Assembly: GCA_016875405.1 (NCBI GenBank) | Contig: VGRJ01000025.1 | Coordinates: 1-46,192 of the forward strand | Direction: 5' to 3' | DNA: 46,192 nt | From: Deltaproteobacteria bacterium | GTDB lineage: Bacteria > Myxococcota_A > Polyangia > Polyangiales > Polyangiaceae | In this document: positions 17,279 to 25,784 of the stretch, in pieces | Layout: each line of letters starts with the position of its first letter | Position numbering within the stretch: the first letter of the stretch is position 1 | The notes under the pieces: model-generated | What the model was told of the DNA's origin: nothing | Databases searched by the model: none | Seen by the model: only the letters and a program-made list of their open reading frames with translations | Translations under genes and position numbers: made by a program

Positions 17279-18943
17279 TCAGGGGACCTCGAGCACGCCC
17301 TCGACGTTGCCCTGGATCGTCTTCGAGGGTTGAGCCGTGGCGTCGGCGATCGAGAGGTCTCCCTTGCCGCCGGCAGGCGCCGAGTAAAAGTCGCGTCGCC
17401 CGTCGACGAGCAGGTCGCCCAACGCGAACACGCGCTTCGAGTCCCGCGAGAAGAACGCCAGTTCGAGGTCGAGGGTCGCGAGGGGCGCGGGCAGGATCGC
17501 GCGCATCCCGCCCTTGCCGGCCGCGGGCACGACGAACACCGTGAAGGCGTCGTCGGGATCGGCCGCAAGGAGCTGCCAGTCCGCGATCACCGCGAGCTGC
17601 TTTCCGTCGGGGCTCCACGCGAGCGGCGCGCCGCTGCTCGGCCCTCGCGTGCCGGCGGGTGGTGGCGCCGTCTGCACGTTCGATACGCTCGTGGCCGACG
17701 CGTCGTCGAGCGACGCGACGTGGACCTGGTAGAGGCTCTTCCACGGCGCGTTCGCCGTGAACGCGAGGCGTGTCCCGTCGGGCGACAGCGCGAACGCCGT
17801 CACCGTCGCCTCGCCCGCTCCGTTCGCCACGAGGCTCGCCGGGACGGCCTCGAGGGTCACCCCGTCGACGCTCGCGCGGTAGAGCCGCGGCGCCGCGAGC
17901 CCCTCGTGTCCCGAGCGAAAATACACGCGATTCGTCGCGTCCCAGGCGATGTGGCCAGGCGCGACCGCGCTACCCGACCCGAGACCTGCGGTCGCGACGA
18001 GTGAGGTCGGTGGTCCTCCGGCCACGACGTCGGTCACGAACGCTCCGACGACCCCGTCGGTCTCGAGGTCGCCCGTGAAGGCGAGCCGCGCGGAGAGCGC
18101 GTCGACGTGGCGCGCCCAGGCGAACCTCTCGACGTCGAGCGCCTTGTCGAGCGGCTCCTGGCTCACCCTGAGCGGGGCGGGCGAGCTGCCGTCGGTCGCG
18201 AGCACATAGAGGCCGACCGCGTCGTCGAGCTCGAACTCTCCCTTCACGGCGAGCCAGCGTCCATCCGGCGAGAACTGCACCTCGTGGATCGCGTGCGCTG
18301 CGCTCGGCGCCTCGACGAGGACGAGCGGAGCCGACTCGAGCGCCGCGTCGTAGAGCCACACCACGGGCTTGCCGAGCGCCTTCGGTATCGCGACGAGCGC
18401 GATGCGCTTGCCGTCGGGTGACGCGACCATGGCGCGCACGTCGAGCGCAACCCCGAGGCCCGGCAGCAGCGCCGCCTTCTTCGTGACGTCGGGGAACGCG
18501 ACCCGCGAGACCGCGGCCGTCAGCGGATCGCTGAAGTTTCCGAACACGAATGCGCTGTGCTTTCCCTCGTCGAACGCGTCGTCGAGTGCGACGTCCTTCC
18601 CGGTCGAATCGGGGCACGCCTCGTCCTTCGGGGTCGCGGCGCCGGTCGAACCTCCGCCCGCACCGCCCGCGCCGCCCGCGCCGCCCGCGCCGCCCGCGCC
18701 GCCCGCGCCCGCGGTCCCGCCACCCGTCCCGCCATCGCCTCCGGCCCCACCGTCCCCGCCGCCGCTCGAGACGACGACGACGCTGCCGCTCGAGGAGGTC
18801 GTCGCCGTCGCCGTCGCCGTCGCGCCAGCGCCAGCGCCTGCGCCTGCGCTCGCGCCGCGCTCGTCGCTCTTCTTCCCGCAGGCTGCGAACGCCGCGACGC
18901 CGACGGGCAGCGCCCACCACCACTCCAGCCTCGCTCGTCGCAT
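17279..18943 (-). CDS. Lipoprotein with TolB/WD40-like propeller and Gly-Ala-rich tether
   Basis: A 554 aa protein with a signal ending AAFAAC. Residues about 30-105 are extreme low complexity: Ala-Thr, Ser-Gly and then Ala-Gly-Gly repeats. The mature domain starts near ACPDSTGKDVALDD and has repeated beta-propeller signatures of the TolB/PD40 type: ASPDGKRIALVA, FSPDGRWLAVKG, LSPDGTRLAFTA, WSPDGKQLAVIA and FSRDSKRVFALG. Such propellers bind proteins or act as surface scaffolds; no catalytic motif was seen. It converges on the FKBP gene. Confidence 0.85.
   Translation of the reverse strand: MRRARLEWWWALPVGVAAFAACGKKSDERGASAGAGAGAGATATATATTSSSGSVVVVSSGGGDGGAGGDGGTGGGTAGAGGAGGAGGAGGAGGAGGGSTGAATPKDEACPDSTGKDVALDDAFDEGKHSAFVFGNFSDPLTAAVSRVAFPDVTKKAALLPGLGVALDVRAMVASPDGKRIALVAIPKALGKPVVWLYDAALESAPLVLVEAPSAAHAIHEVQFSPDGRWLAVKGEFELDDAVGLYVLATDGSSPAPLRVSQEPLDKALDVERFAWARHVDALSARLAFTGDLETDGVVGAFVTDVVAGGPPTSLVATAGLGSGSAVAPGHIAWDATNRVYFRSGHEGLAAPRLYRASVDGVTLEAVPASLVANGAGEATVTAFALSPDGTRLAFTANAPWKSLYQVHVASLDDASATSVSNVQTAPPPAGTRGPSSGAPLAWSPDGKQLAVIADWQLLAADPDDAFTVFVVPAAGKGGMRAILPAPLATLDLELAFFSRDSKRVFALGDLLVDGRRDFYSAPAGGKGDLSIADATAQPSKTIQGNVEGVLEVP
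18655..18712. repeat. Nine-base tandem repeat coding for Ala-Gly-Gly
   Basis: About six copies of the unit GCGCCGCCC (plus-strand view) encode consecutive Ala-Gly-Gly tripeptides in the tether of the lipoprotein on the minus strand. Slippage could make its length variable between strains. Confidence 0.8.
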
Positions 18944-19008
18944 CGCGTGTGTCGTGAGAGCTTACACCGTTGGGTGGGCGTGCGCGCGCGCGACGCTCCC
19001 CAAAGCCG

Positions 19009-19470
19009 CTATTCCGCCGACGCGACGTCGTGCGTGACGCCCACCGTCGGCGTCGCCGCGGCCACCGTGCCATAGAGGGGGCAGCGACGTTGAAACCCCG
19101 CGACGAGCGCCGCGGCGTCGGCCGCGCTCACGCCGGCGAGCTTGAAGTGCAGGCGGATCTCGTTGAACAAGGTCAGGTCCCCGCGTGGCTGCGCGGCGCG
19201 ATCGAGGCGGGCGTGGATCGTTCCCGAGACGGGCCCGAGCGCGAGCCCTTGGTCGCGCGCGATCACCTCGATGAGCTCGACGCCGCAAGTGAGGACCGAC
19301 GCGAGGAAGAGCTCGGGCGGCGTCAACGCCTCGCCGGCGCAGCCGTTCTGCACCGGGCCGTCGACGATGAAGTGATGGTTGCGGGCGCTGCACAGCACCC
19401 GACCAAAGGTGCCGGTCGAGCGCGCAGAGAGGTCGAACTCGCGGACGGCGGAGGGCGCGGCTTCGGTCAT
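19009..19470 (-). CDS. OsmC/Ohr family protein
   Basis: A 153 aa OsmC-like protein; this family reduces organic peroxides using two cysteines. Both expected cysteines are visible: one in LTPPELFLASVLTCGVELIE and one in FQRRCPLYGTV. The start chosen, ATG 19470, overlaps the stop of the VOC gene as ATGA; a second in-frame ATG nine bases upstream (19479) would extend the overlap. The fold and the spacing of the cysteines fit the family, though the paired residues that separate OsmC from Ohr were not resolved. With the VOC protein it may form a small detoxification pair. Confidence 0.9.
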   Translation of the reverse strand: MTEAAPSAVREFDLSARSTGTFGRVLCSARNHHFIVDGPVQNGCAGEALTPPELFLASVLTCGVELIEVIARDQGLALGPVSGTIHARLDRAAQPRGDLTLFNEIRLHFKLAGVSAADAAALVAGFQRRCPLYGTVAAATPTVGVTHDVASAE

Positions 19471-19850
19471 GGTGGGCATGATGGCTCGGGGTGATGGCTC
19501 ACCGCAACGCGGTTGCCCTCCGGGTCGCGGAAGTAGCTCGAGAAGGACGTTCGGCTCTCGACGACGACGCCCCGCTCTTCGAGCGTTCGCTCGAAGGACG
19601 CGCGCGCTCCCGGTTCGATCCGGAAGGCCAAGAGGAACGGCCCGCGCCCGAGCTGCACCCGGCGCTCGGGCTCGGTCGAGTGCTCGATCATGAGCAGGCT
19701 CCCGCCGAGCTCGAGCCAGATCGAGCGGAGCGCCCCGTCGCCCTCGTGATGTCGCGCAACCTCGGCGAGCCCGAACGCCTCCCCGTAGAACGCTGCGAGA
19801 CCCGCGACATCGGCGGCGCCGAGCGCGACGTGGTGAAGGGGCATCGCCAT
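19467..19850 (-). CDS. VOC (glyoxalase/dioxygenase-fold) family protein
   Basis: A 127 aa single vicinal-oxygen-chelate domain: LHHVALGAADVAGLAAFY at the start, GLAEVARHH, WLELGGSLLMIEHS and SYFRDPEGNRVAVSHHP at the end. His near the N-terminus and Glu in the FRDPEGN region are typical metal-ligand positions, but which chemistry it performs (glyoxalase, lyase or antibiotic binding) cannot be decided. Its stop is fused with the OsmC start, so the two are probably cotranscribed and translationally coupled. It diverges from mgtE. Confidence 0.87.
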   Translation of the reverse strand: MAMPLHHVALGAADVAGLAAFYGEAFGLAEVARHHEGDGALRSIWLELGGSLLMIEHSTEPERRVQLGRGPFLLAFRIEPGARASFERTLEERGVVVESRTSFSSYFRDPEGNRVAVSHHPEPSCPP

Positions 19851-19957
19851 GCGTGGGGTTCCTTGCCCGCGAGATGGTCGCGGAGGCCCGCGGTCGTTGC
19901 AAGGTCCGTCTCGGGCAGGTAACGTCCGCCGCGTCCAATGGGGCCTGTGAGTCGACG

Positions 19958-21295
19958 ATGGCAGCGTTGCACCAGCCAGGAGACGGCGAAGAGCGCCTCA
20001 GCGCCGATGAGCTCCGCGAGGTCTGGCCCGTGCTCGCCGAGGACGAGCGGATCGAAGGCTTCCTCGTCCTGCCGCGCGAAGACGGCGAAGACTTTTTCCT
20101 GAGCCTCGCGCCGCGCGAGCAGGCGCAGCTGCTGTCGGAGGTTCCCCCGGAGCAGCGTCGAGTCTGGATGCGACTCCTTGCGCCGGACGATGCGGCCGAC
20201 GTTCTGCAGGAGATCGAGCCCGAGCTTCGCGACGAGCTCGTCAAGCTGCTCGACGACGCGACGCGGCGCGAGGTGCGGGCGCTGATGGCGTACGCCGAGG
20301 ACGACGCGGGTGGCCTGATGAGCCCGCGCTTCGCCCGCGTGCGTCCCGACATGCAGATCGACGAGGCGATCCGTTACCTCCAGCGCCAAGCACGCGAGCG
20401 GCTCGAGACGATCTATTACGCCTACGTCCTCGACTCGGACCAGCGCCTGCTCGGCGTGTGCTCATTTCGCGAGCTCTTCGCGGCGTCGGCCGATCGACTC
20501 GTGCGCGACGTCATGCACGGTGAGCCGGTGACCGTGCGCGAAGAGATGGATCAGGAGGAGGTTGCACGTTTGATCAAGCGGCATGGCTTCCTCGCCCTTC
20601 CCGTTGTCGACGAAGATGAGCGCATGAAGGGCATCGTGACCCTCGACGACATCGTCGACGTCGTTGAAGAGGAGGCGACCGAGGACGTCCAGAAGTTTGG
20701 CGGCATGGAAGCGCTCGAGGCTCCCTACATGGAGACCTCGTTCCTCAACATGATCCGGAAGCGAGGCGGCTGGCTCGCGCTTCTATTCGTTGGCGAGATG
20801 CTGACGGCGACCGCGATGGCGCGCTTCGAGCACGACATCGCCCGCGCCGTCGTGCTCGCGGTCTTCGTCCCGCTCATCATCTCGAGTGGGGGCAACTCGG
20901 GCTCGCAAGCTTCGACGCTCATCATCCGTGCGATGGCGCTCGGTGAGGTGCGGCTCCGCGATTGGTGGCGGATCGTGCGGCGCGAGCTCGCCGCTGGCGT
21001 CACCCTAGGTGTCCTGCTCGCCGTCCTTGGAGCCGTCCGCATCGTCGCGTGGGAGAAGGCATTTCATACCTACGGGGTCCATTACCCTGAGCTCGCGGTC
21101 ACGGTGGGCGTGAGCCTCATCGGGGTGGTGACCATGGGGACCCTCTGTGGCTCGATGCTCCCGCTCCTCTTGAAGCGGGTGGGGCTCGACCCCGCGAGCG
21201 CATCGGCGCCGTTCGTCGCGACGCTGGTCGACGTATCGGGCCTGCTCATCTACTTCACGGCGGCGAAGCTCGTGATGGGCGGTCTCGTCTTCTGA
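19958..21295 (+). CDS. mgtE: Magnesium transporter MgtE
   Basis: A 445 aa MgtE-type Mg2+ channel. The N-terminal helical superhelix domain (SADELREVWPVLAEDERIEG..., LLAPDDAADVLQEIEPE) gates the pore in response to cytoplasmic Mg2+. Two CBS domains follow (RFARVRPDMQIDEAIRYL and DVMHGEPVTVREEMDQEEV...LPVVDEDERMKGIVTLDDI), then five C-terminal membrane helices including VFVPLIISSGGNSGSQAST, the conserved pore helix of the family. The start at ATG 19958 gives a normal length; the frame is open upstream but without family sequence. The 107-base leader looks too short for an M-box riboswitch and I see none. Confidence 0.95.
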   Translation: MAALHQPGDGEERLSADELREVWPVLAEDERIEGFLVLPREDGEDFFLSLAPREQAQLLSEVPPEQRRVWMRLLAPDDAADVLQEIEPELRDELVKLLDDATRREVRALMAYAEDDAGGLMSPRFARVRPDMQIDEAIRYLQRQARERLETIYYAYVLDSDQRLLGVCSFRELFAASADRLVRDVMHGEPVTVREEMDQEEVARLIKRHGFLALPVVDEDERMKGIVTLDDIVDVVEEEATEDVQKFGGMEALEAPYMETSFLNMIRKRGGWLALLFVGEMLTATAMARFEHDIARAVVLAVFVPLIISSGGNSGSQASTLIIRAMALGEVRLRDWWRIVRRELAAGVTLGVLLAVLGAVRIVAWEKAFHTYGVHYPELAVTVGVSLIGVVTMGTLCGSMLPLLLKRVGLDPASASAPFVATLVDVSGLLIYFTAAKLVMGGLVF

Positions 21296-21303
21296 CTTCA
21301 CCA

Positions 21304-21319
21304 AGACCGGCGCGGGTCT
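21304..21319. terminator. Short hairpin between convergent mgtE and lipoprotein genes
   Basis: AGACC (21304-21308), loop GGCGCG, GGTCT (21315-21319). An alternative fold pairs CCGGC with GCCGG just downstream. Weak, without a U-tract; assigned by position only. Confidence 0.25.
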
Positions 21320-21368
21320 GCCGGCACCACAGTGAAATCTCGATGTGCGAAGGCGGCTCGCGCCGGGC

Positions 21369-22454
21369 TCACTTCGCCTGGGCTGCGGGACCGCCGCCGC
21401 GGATGACCTCGGCGAGCTGCTTGCCGAGCTCGTCGATCTGCGCCGCAGGGATCGCGATGTCGACGAGCGTCTCGCCGGAAGCGCTCGAGATCTTCGCGTA
21501 CTTTGCCATCGCCACGAGGCCGGCCGAGGGGTCTCCCGGCGGCACGGGCTGGCTCGTCATCTGCCCTAGGATCAGCTTCAGCGCGCCGGCGAGCTCGGTG
21601 GCCGCGGCGTCGTCGGTCATGCCGATCCGCACCTGAAGGGAGGGCTTCGCGAGGTCGATCGTCAGCAGCGCGCGGCCAGCCTTCGCAGCCTGCGCCCCGA
21701 ATGGCGTGCCGGGGCTCGCCATCGCCTTCTTCATCGCCTCCGCCGGCATCACGAACGCGATCGCCGCGTCGGTCGGGAGCCCGAGCTTCGAGCCGTCTCC
21801 GCCGCCCTTCAGGGCCGTCTCGAGCGAGGCCTTGTCGCCCGCGATCACCACCGCGCCGTCGGCGGCCTGCCCGATCACCGTCGAGCCGTCCTTCGCGACG
21901 GCGACCTTGTTGCCGCCGAGCTCCTCGATCACGAGGGCGTCCTTCTTGCCGTTCTTCTCGAGCGCCGGCACCACGGCGCCGGGCTTGAAGTTGCCGCCGA
22001 GCACCATCGTGAACTCATTCGACGCCCCTTGCCCCATGCCGGTGGGCCCGAACCCCTTCGCGCAGAACGCGATCTCCTTGATGTCGGTCAAGGGGTCGAT
22101 CCCGGCGTCCGCGATGAAGGCCCGGAAGTTCTTGTCGGACTCGCTCGTCGGAGCGGCCTTCTTCATGTCCTCGAGCGCGGGCGCTACCTGCGACTTGACC
22201 GCCGGTACGGCGAGAACCTTCGCGAGATCGATGCGCGCGATGGTGTCGCAGCTCGACGGCAGGTGCGCGAGCGCCACCGAGCTGCCGGCCACGGGCGCCG
22301 GAGCCGAGGCGGGCGCATCCTTCGCGGGCACGGCGACGCTCGCAGCTGCCGAGTTGGCTGCCTGGGCGGCCCCAGCGCTCGTCGGAGCGGCCTCCTTTTT
22401 GTCGCAGGCGATGAGGACGAGGAGCGAGGCGAGGGTGAGCGTACGGCGGAGCAT
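21369..22454 (-). CDS. Putative lipoprotein of unknown function
   Basis: A 361 aa protein with signal LASLLVLIAC (lipobox Cys17). AGGA lies six bases before the ATG. An Ala/Ser/Pro-rich tether reaches about residue 60; the mature part starts LAHLPSSCDTIARIDLAKVL and has repeated alpha/beta motifs (DIKEIAFCAKGFG, TMVLGGNFKPG, GAVVIAGDKASLETAL, AAIAFVMPAEAMKKAM, GRALLTIDLAKPSLQVRIGM). The style recalls DUF3352-like or substrate-monitoring exported proteins common in myxobacteria, but I cannot assign a family. Two Cys residues (SSC and AFC) may form a disulfide. It is the last gene of a four-gene minus-strand run from the esterase. Confidence 0.8.
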   Translation of the reverse strand: MLRRTLTLASLLVLIACDKKEAAPTSAGAAQAANSAAASVAVPAKDAPASAPAPVAGSSVALAHLPSSCDTIARIDLAKVLAVPAVKSQVAPALEDMKKAAPTSESDKNFRAFIADAGIDPLTDIKEIAFCAKGFGPTGMGQGASNEFTMVLGGNFKPGAVVPALEKNGKKDALVIEELGGNKVAVAKDGSTVIGQAADGAVVIAGDKASLETALKGGGDGSKLGLPTDAAIAFVMPAEAMKKAMASPGTPFGAQAAKAGRALLTIDLAKPSLQVRIGMTDDAAATELAGALKLILGQMTSQPVPPGDPSAGLVAMAKYAKISSASGETLVDIAIPAAQIDELGKQLAEVIRGGGPAAQAK

Positions 22455-22541
22455 TCGAGGTCCTTTCGACGGGCGAAGCGCGCCCGGACGTCGCGACCTT
22501 TCGCGGAGCCCGCGCCGCGCGTCAACGCGGATGTCGCCGGC

Positions 22542-23855
22542 TCACGGGATCGTGCCCCCGACCCGGACGCGGCGGAGCGTGGTGAAGGCCCGGTAGCCGC
22601 CGCTGTAGCTTTCGACGGCCGAGCCCAGGACCACCTCGCCGCTGGGGGACGCCGACACTTCGAAGAGCGTCGGGCGAGAGAACGGCTCGAGCGAGTCGAG
22701 CGGCATCGAGGTGGAGAGGCTCCCGTCCTTGCTCAGCGCGACGAGCTCGCGCTCGGCGGGGCTCGGCGCCGAGCTTCCTGGGTAGTACGCGTAGCCGTCG
22801 GTCGGAGGGTCCTCGGTGCGCCCCGTGACGAGGAGGCCGCTCGGCAGGACGGCCCCGAAGCGCTCGCCCCCGTACGAAAGGAAGCTCCCGAGGCGTTTTG
22901 CCCAGACGATCTGCCCGTCCTCCTCGAGCCGCGCCACCGTCTGGCCTCCAAGCCAGCGGCCGACCCCGAGATCGTAGAGGGCTCCGCGCGCCATCAGCGC
23001 GTAGCCGTCCTCCCAGCGGGTGGCGTGAACGTTGGCCTCGCCGACGAAATGACGGGCCCAGACCGCATTCCCCTCGTCGTCGAGCTTGGCGAAGAACATC
23101 GCCGCGCCCGATGACCCGAGCGTCTCGCCGCCAAGACCGATGACCTCGGAGAAGTTGCCGCCGACGAGCAACGAGCCGTCGTCGTTCAGCACCGCGGTGT
23201 CGACGCTCGCGAGCGAGCCGTACGTGCGGGCCAGCGCCACGTTGCCGTCGGCGTCGAGCTTCACGAGGTACGCCGGCCGCGAGACGGGCTGACCCGGGAC
23301 GAGCGATCGGTCATCGATGGTCAGGCCGACCGAGTAGGAGCCGGCCAGCACGACCCCCGAGGCGTTCGCGGCGAGCGTTGCGGCCCCGTTGCCGCCCCCC
23401 TCGTCATAGACCTTCGACCAGAGCACCTTGCCGTCGCCGTCGAGCTTCAGCAGGAAGGACGCCGGGTAGGCGGGTGCCTCCAGCTTCTCGCCGAGGACAA
23501 CGGCGGGCGCGGCGAGCGCGTGCGCGAGGTAGAGGTGTCCGGCGCCGTCGACCGCCATCTTGTGCCACACGTTGGGGGGCAGCGACGCGACCCAAGCCTG
23601 GGTGCCATCGGGAAGCACCCGAGCGAGGTAGCTGGCGCCGGAGTCCTTCCAGCCGGCGACCATCAGGCCGCCGTCGTCCCAGGCGAGCACGGTGTCGGCG
23701 TACGTGTTATCGGGCAGCGTGGCCTGCCACTCGAGGCTCATCATCCTCGAGCGCGTGACGGGCTCCTCGCATCCCGAAAGCGCGCCGAGGGCGACGCAGA
23801 GCGGTGCGAATCGGAGCGAGCGGAGAGCGCGTTGGAGCGAAGCCGAGGACCACAT
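22542..23855 (-). CDS. Lipoprotein with beta-propeller repeats
   Basis: A 437 aa protein; the signal ends LGALSGC, a lipobox. The mature part has repeated four-strand blades resembling SBBP/PQQ-like delta-propellers: DGGLMVAGWKDSGASYLARV, PASFLLKLDGDGKVLWSKVY, PAYLVKLDADGNVALARTY, AMFFAKLDDEGNAVWARHF and TVARLEEDGQIVWAKRL. Such repeats are frequent in myxobacterial surface proteins and carry no catalytic residues. It follows the PhoD gene by 33 bases on the same strand, so the two are probably cotranscribed. Confidence 0.83.
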   Translation of the reverse strand: MWSSASLQRALRSLRFAPLCVALGALSGCEEPVTRSRMMSLEWQATLPDNTYADTVLAWDDGGLMVAGWKDSGASYLARVLPDGTQAWVASLPPNVWHKMAVDGAGHLYLAHALAAPAVVLGEKLEAPAYPASFLLKLDGDGKVLWSKVYDEGGGNGAATLAANASGVVLAGSYSVGLTIDDRSLVPGQPVSRPAYLVKLDADGNVALARTYGSLASVDTAVLNDDGSLLVGGNFSEVIGLGGETLGSSGAAMFFAKLDDEGNAVWARHFVGEANVHATRWEDGYALMARGALYDLGVGRWLGGQTVARLEEDGQIVWAKRLGSFLSYGGERFGAVLPSGLLVTGRTEDPPTDGYAYYPGSSAPSPAERELVALSKDGSLSTSMPLDSLEPFSRPTLFEVSASPSGEVVLGSAVESYSGGYRAFTTLRRVRVGGTIP

Positions 23856-23888
23856 GACGTCGCAGTCTACGCGCGTTCGGCTCGCAGG

Positions 23889-25661
23889 TCAGCCTCCCGC
23901 AGCGACCTCGATGCGGCTCACACCGGCGGGCGTTCGAAGGGCCACGCGTTCGACCTTGCCGTCGAACGTCGGGGTCGTCACGCCCGCCACGAGCAGGTAC
24001 GTGACGCGCAGCTCCTTCGCGCCATCGACGTCGACGACGCCGATGCCGTTCGCCTTGGTGCGCGCGAGCCGGTAGTGCGGTCCCGCTTCGACGAGCAGCG
24101 CGTCCATCTTCGGGACCAGGGTGCCAAGCCCGAGCGCGGTGAAGGTCGGGCTCGCGTCGATGACGCGCTGCGTGATCTCCTGGATCGAGGTTGAGCTGAG
24201 GCCTCCCACGACGTACTCGACGGCCGTCGGGCTCGCCGGCGCATCGAAGTCGACGTGGAGCTCGGCCGCGAGGAAGGCGTGGATGTCGCCGGTCAGCACG
24301 ACGAGGTTCTTCGTCGAGGCGAGCGACTCGAGGATGGTGCGGCGCTCGGAGCGGTAGCCGTCCCATTGATCGGTGGAGAAGTAGAAGAGATCCTTGAAGG
24401 CCTCGGGCACGTCATAGCTCGAGAGGTCCACCGTCATTTGCGCGACTTGCGTCTCGCTACCCCAAAACTTCCAGGTCGCGCTCGAGGCCTTCACGCCGTC
24501 GACCAGCCAGTCACGCTGCTTCGCGCCGAGCATCGTCGGGGCTGCGGTGACCTCCTTCGGGTCGAAGCCGCTCTTCAGCACGAAATTGCGCGCGCCGAGG
24601 GAGCTGTTGGCCGTGAGCTTGGCGACATCGACGTCGACCGGTCCCTCGGGGATGACGTGATCGGAGCGGTAGCTGCGTTGATCGGTGAGGAAGAGCTCGA
24701 GGTGTTTTCCCCAACGAAAGGAGCGGTAAATCGTGAGATCGTCCGGCGGCGCGGCGGCCTCGTCGAAGCTCACGTCGGCGGGTTGATATTCGAACCAGGC
24801 GCGGCTCGCCGCGTGGCGACGGTCCGGGCTGTCCTCGTCGCCCTTGGCGTCGTTCCAGTGCGTCGAGTGCGCGCCCCAGCAGTCGTCGGCGAACTCGTGG
24901 TCGTCCCAGATCGCGAGGAACGGCACGAGCGCGTGGACGCGCTGCAGGACCGGATCGCTCCGGAACTGGCGGTAGAGGGAGCGGTAGTCCTCGAGCGTCA
25001 GCGCGGCGCGGATGCTCGTCGTGTCGTCGCCGATCTCGAGCCCATCGGCGAGCGTGATGCGTCGAGCGTCGGTCACGTCCTGGAAGCGCGGATCGCCCGC
25101 CGTCTCGTAGACGTAGTCGCCGAGATGCACGATGAAATCCGGGAGCTGCTCTTCGGCGAGCAGGGCTTGATACGCGTGAAAATAGCGGCCGTTGAAGTCC
25201 TGGCAGGCAGCGATCGCGAAGCGCGGAGAGACGTCGGCGTCCGGCAGCGGCGCCGTCCGCGTGCGCCCTGTCACCGAACGCACGCCCTGCGCGGCGAAGC
25301 GATAGTAGTAGCGCGTGTAGGGCGCGAGGCCCGTCACCTTCACGCGCACCGTGAAGTCGGCTTCGGCGGACGCGGTCACCTCGCCGGTCGCGACGAGGCT
25401 GGTAAACGCCTCGTCGAGGGCGACCTCGTAGCTCACGGCGTGGTCGACCCCGCCGGAAGACACGGCTCGGACCCAGAGGATCACGCTCTCGGCCCGTGGA
25501 TCGCCCGACGCGAGTCCTTGTGGAAAGGTGCGCGCGCGTGCCTCTTCGTCGCTTTCCGCGTCCTCGGACGAGCAGGCCGCGAGCATTCCCGGTGCGGACG
25601 CGGCGACCGAGAACCAACCGAGCGACTGGAGGAAACGACGACGATCGAGCCGGGCATTCAT
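23889..25661 (-). CDS. phoD: PhoD-like alkaline phosphatase / phospholipase D, Tat-exported lipoprotein
   Basis: A 590 aa protein with a twin-arginine signal (RRRFLQSLG) and a lipobox (GMLAAC), so exported folded and lipid-anchored. A fibronectin-like N-terminal domain (FPQGLASGDPRAESVILWVR; YTRYYYRF) precedes the metallophosphatase core: AIAACQDF, VHLGDYVYE, FLAIWDDHEFADDCWG, WLVDGVKAS and NLVVLTGDIHAF, which supply the Fe3+/Ca2+ ligands of the PhoD family. A strong Shine-Dalgarno AAAGGAGG lies four bases before the ATG, the best ribosome site I saw in this window. PhoD releases phosphate from phosphomono- and diesters, often under phosphate starvation; no Pho box was identified. Confidence 0.94.
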   Translation of the reverse strand: MNARLDRRRFLQSLGWFSVAASAPGMLAACSSEDAESDEEARARTFPQGLASGDPRAESVILWVRAVSSGGVDHAVSYEVALDEAFTSLVATGEVTASAEADFTVRVKVTGLAPYTRYYYRFAAQGVRSVTGRTRTAPLPDADVSPRFAIAACQDFNGRYFHAYQALLAEEQLPDFIVHLGDYVYETAGDPRFQDVTDARRITLADGLEIGDDTTSIRAALTLEDYRSLYRQFRSDPVLQRVHALVPFLAIWDDHEFADDCWGAHSTHWNDAKGDEDSPDRRHAASRAWFEYQPADVSFDEAAAPPDDLTIYRSFRWGKHLELFLTDQRSYRSDHVIPEGPVDVDVAKLTANSSLGARNFVLKSGFDPKEVTAAPTMLGAKQRDWLVDGVKASSATWKFWGSETQVAQMTVDLSSYDVPEAFKDLFYFSTDQWDGYRSERRTILESLASTKNLVVLTGDIHAFLAAELHVDFDAPASPTAVEYVVGGLSSTSIQEITQRVIDASPTFTALGLGTLVPKMDALLVEAGPHYRLARTKANGIGVVDVDGAKELRVTYLLVAGVTTPTFDGKVERVALRTPAGVSRIEVAAGG

Positions 25662-25665
25662 GGAG

Positions 25666-25673
25666 CCTCCTTT
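25666..25673 (-). promoter_or_regulatory. Strong Shine-Dalgarno of the PhoD-like gene
   Basis: AAAGGAGG on the minus strand, four bases before the ATG at 25661. It supports this start and suggests high translation. Confidence 0.7.
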
Positions 25674-25784
25674 CTAGCGCAGGGGAGCCTCGGCTGTCGC
25701 TTCCCGCGCGCCGCCCAATCCGCGAGCTCGGCGAGGACGCGGCAGCGGAAGCTTCTCGGGCGCGTGGGTGCGATTCGCCACCCG

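Noticed and set aside
19851-19957. Possible Mg2+-sensing riboswitch before mgtE
   Set aside because: The gap is only about 107 bases, shared with a divergent gene, and no M-box-like conserved segments are visible.
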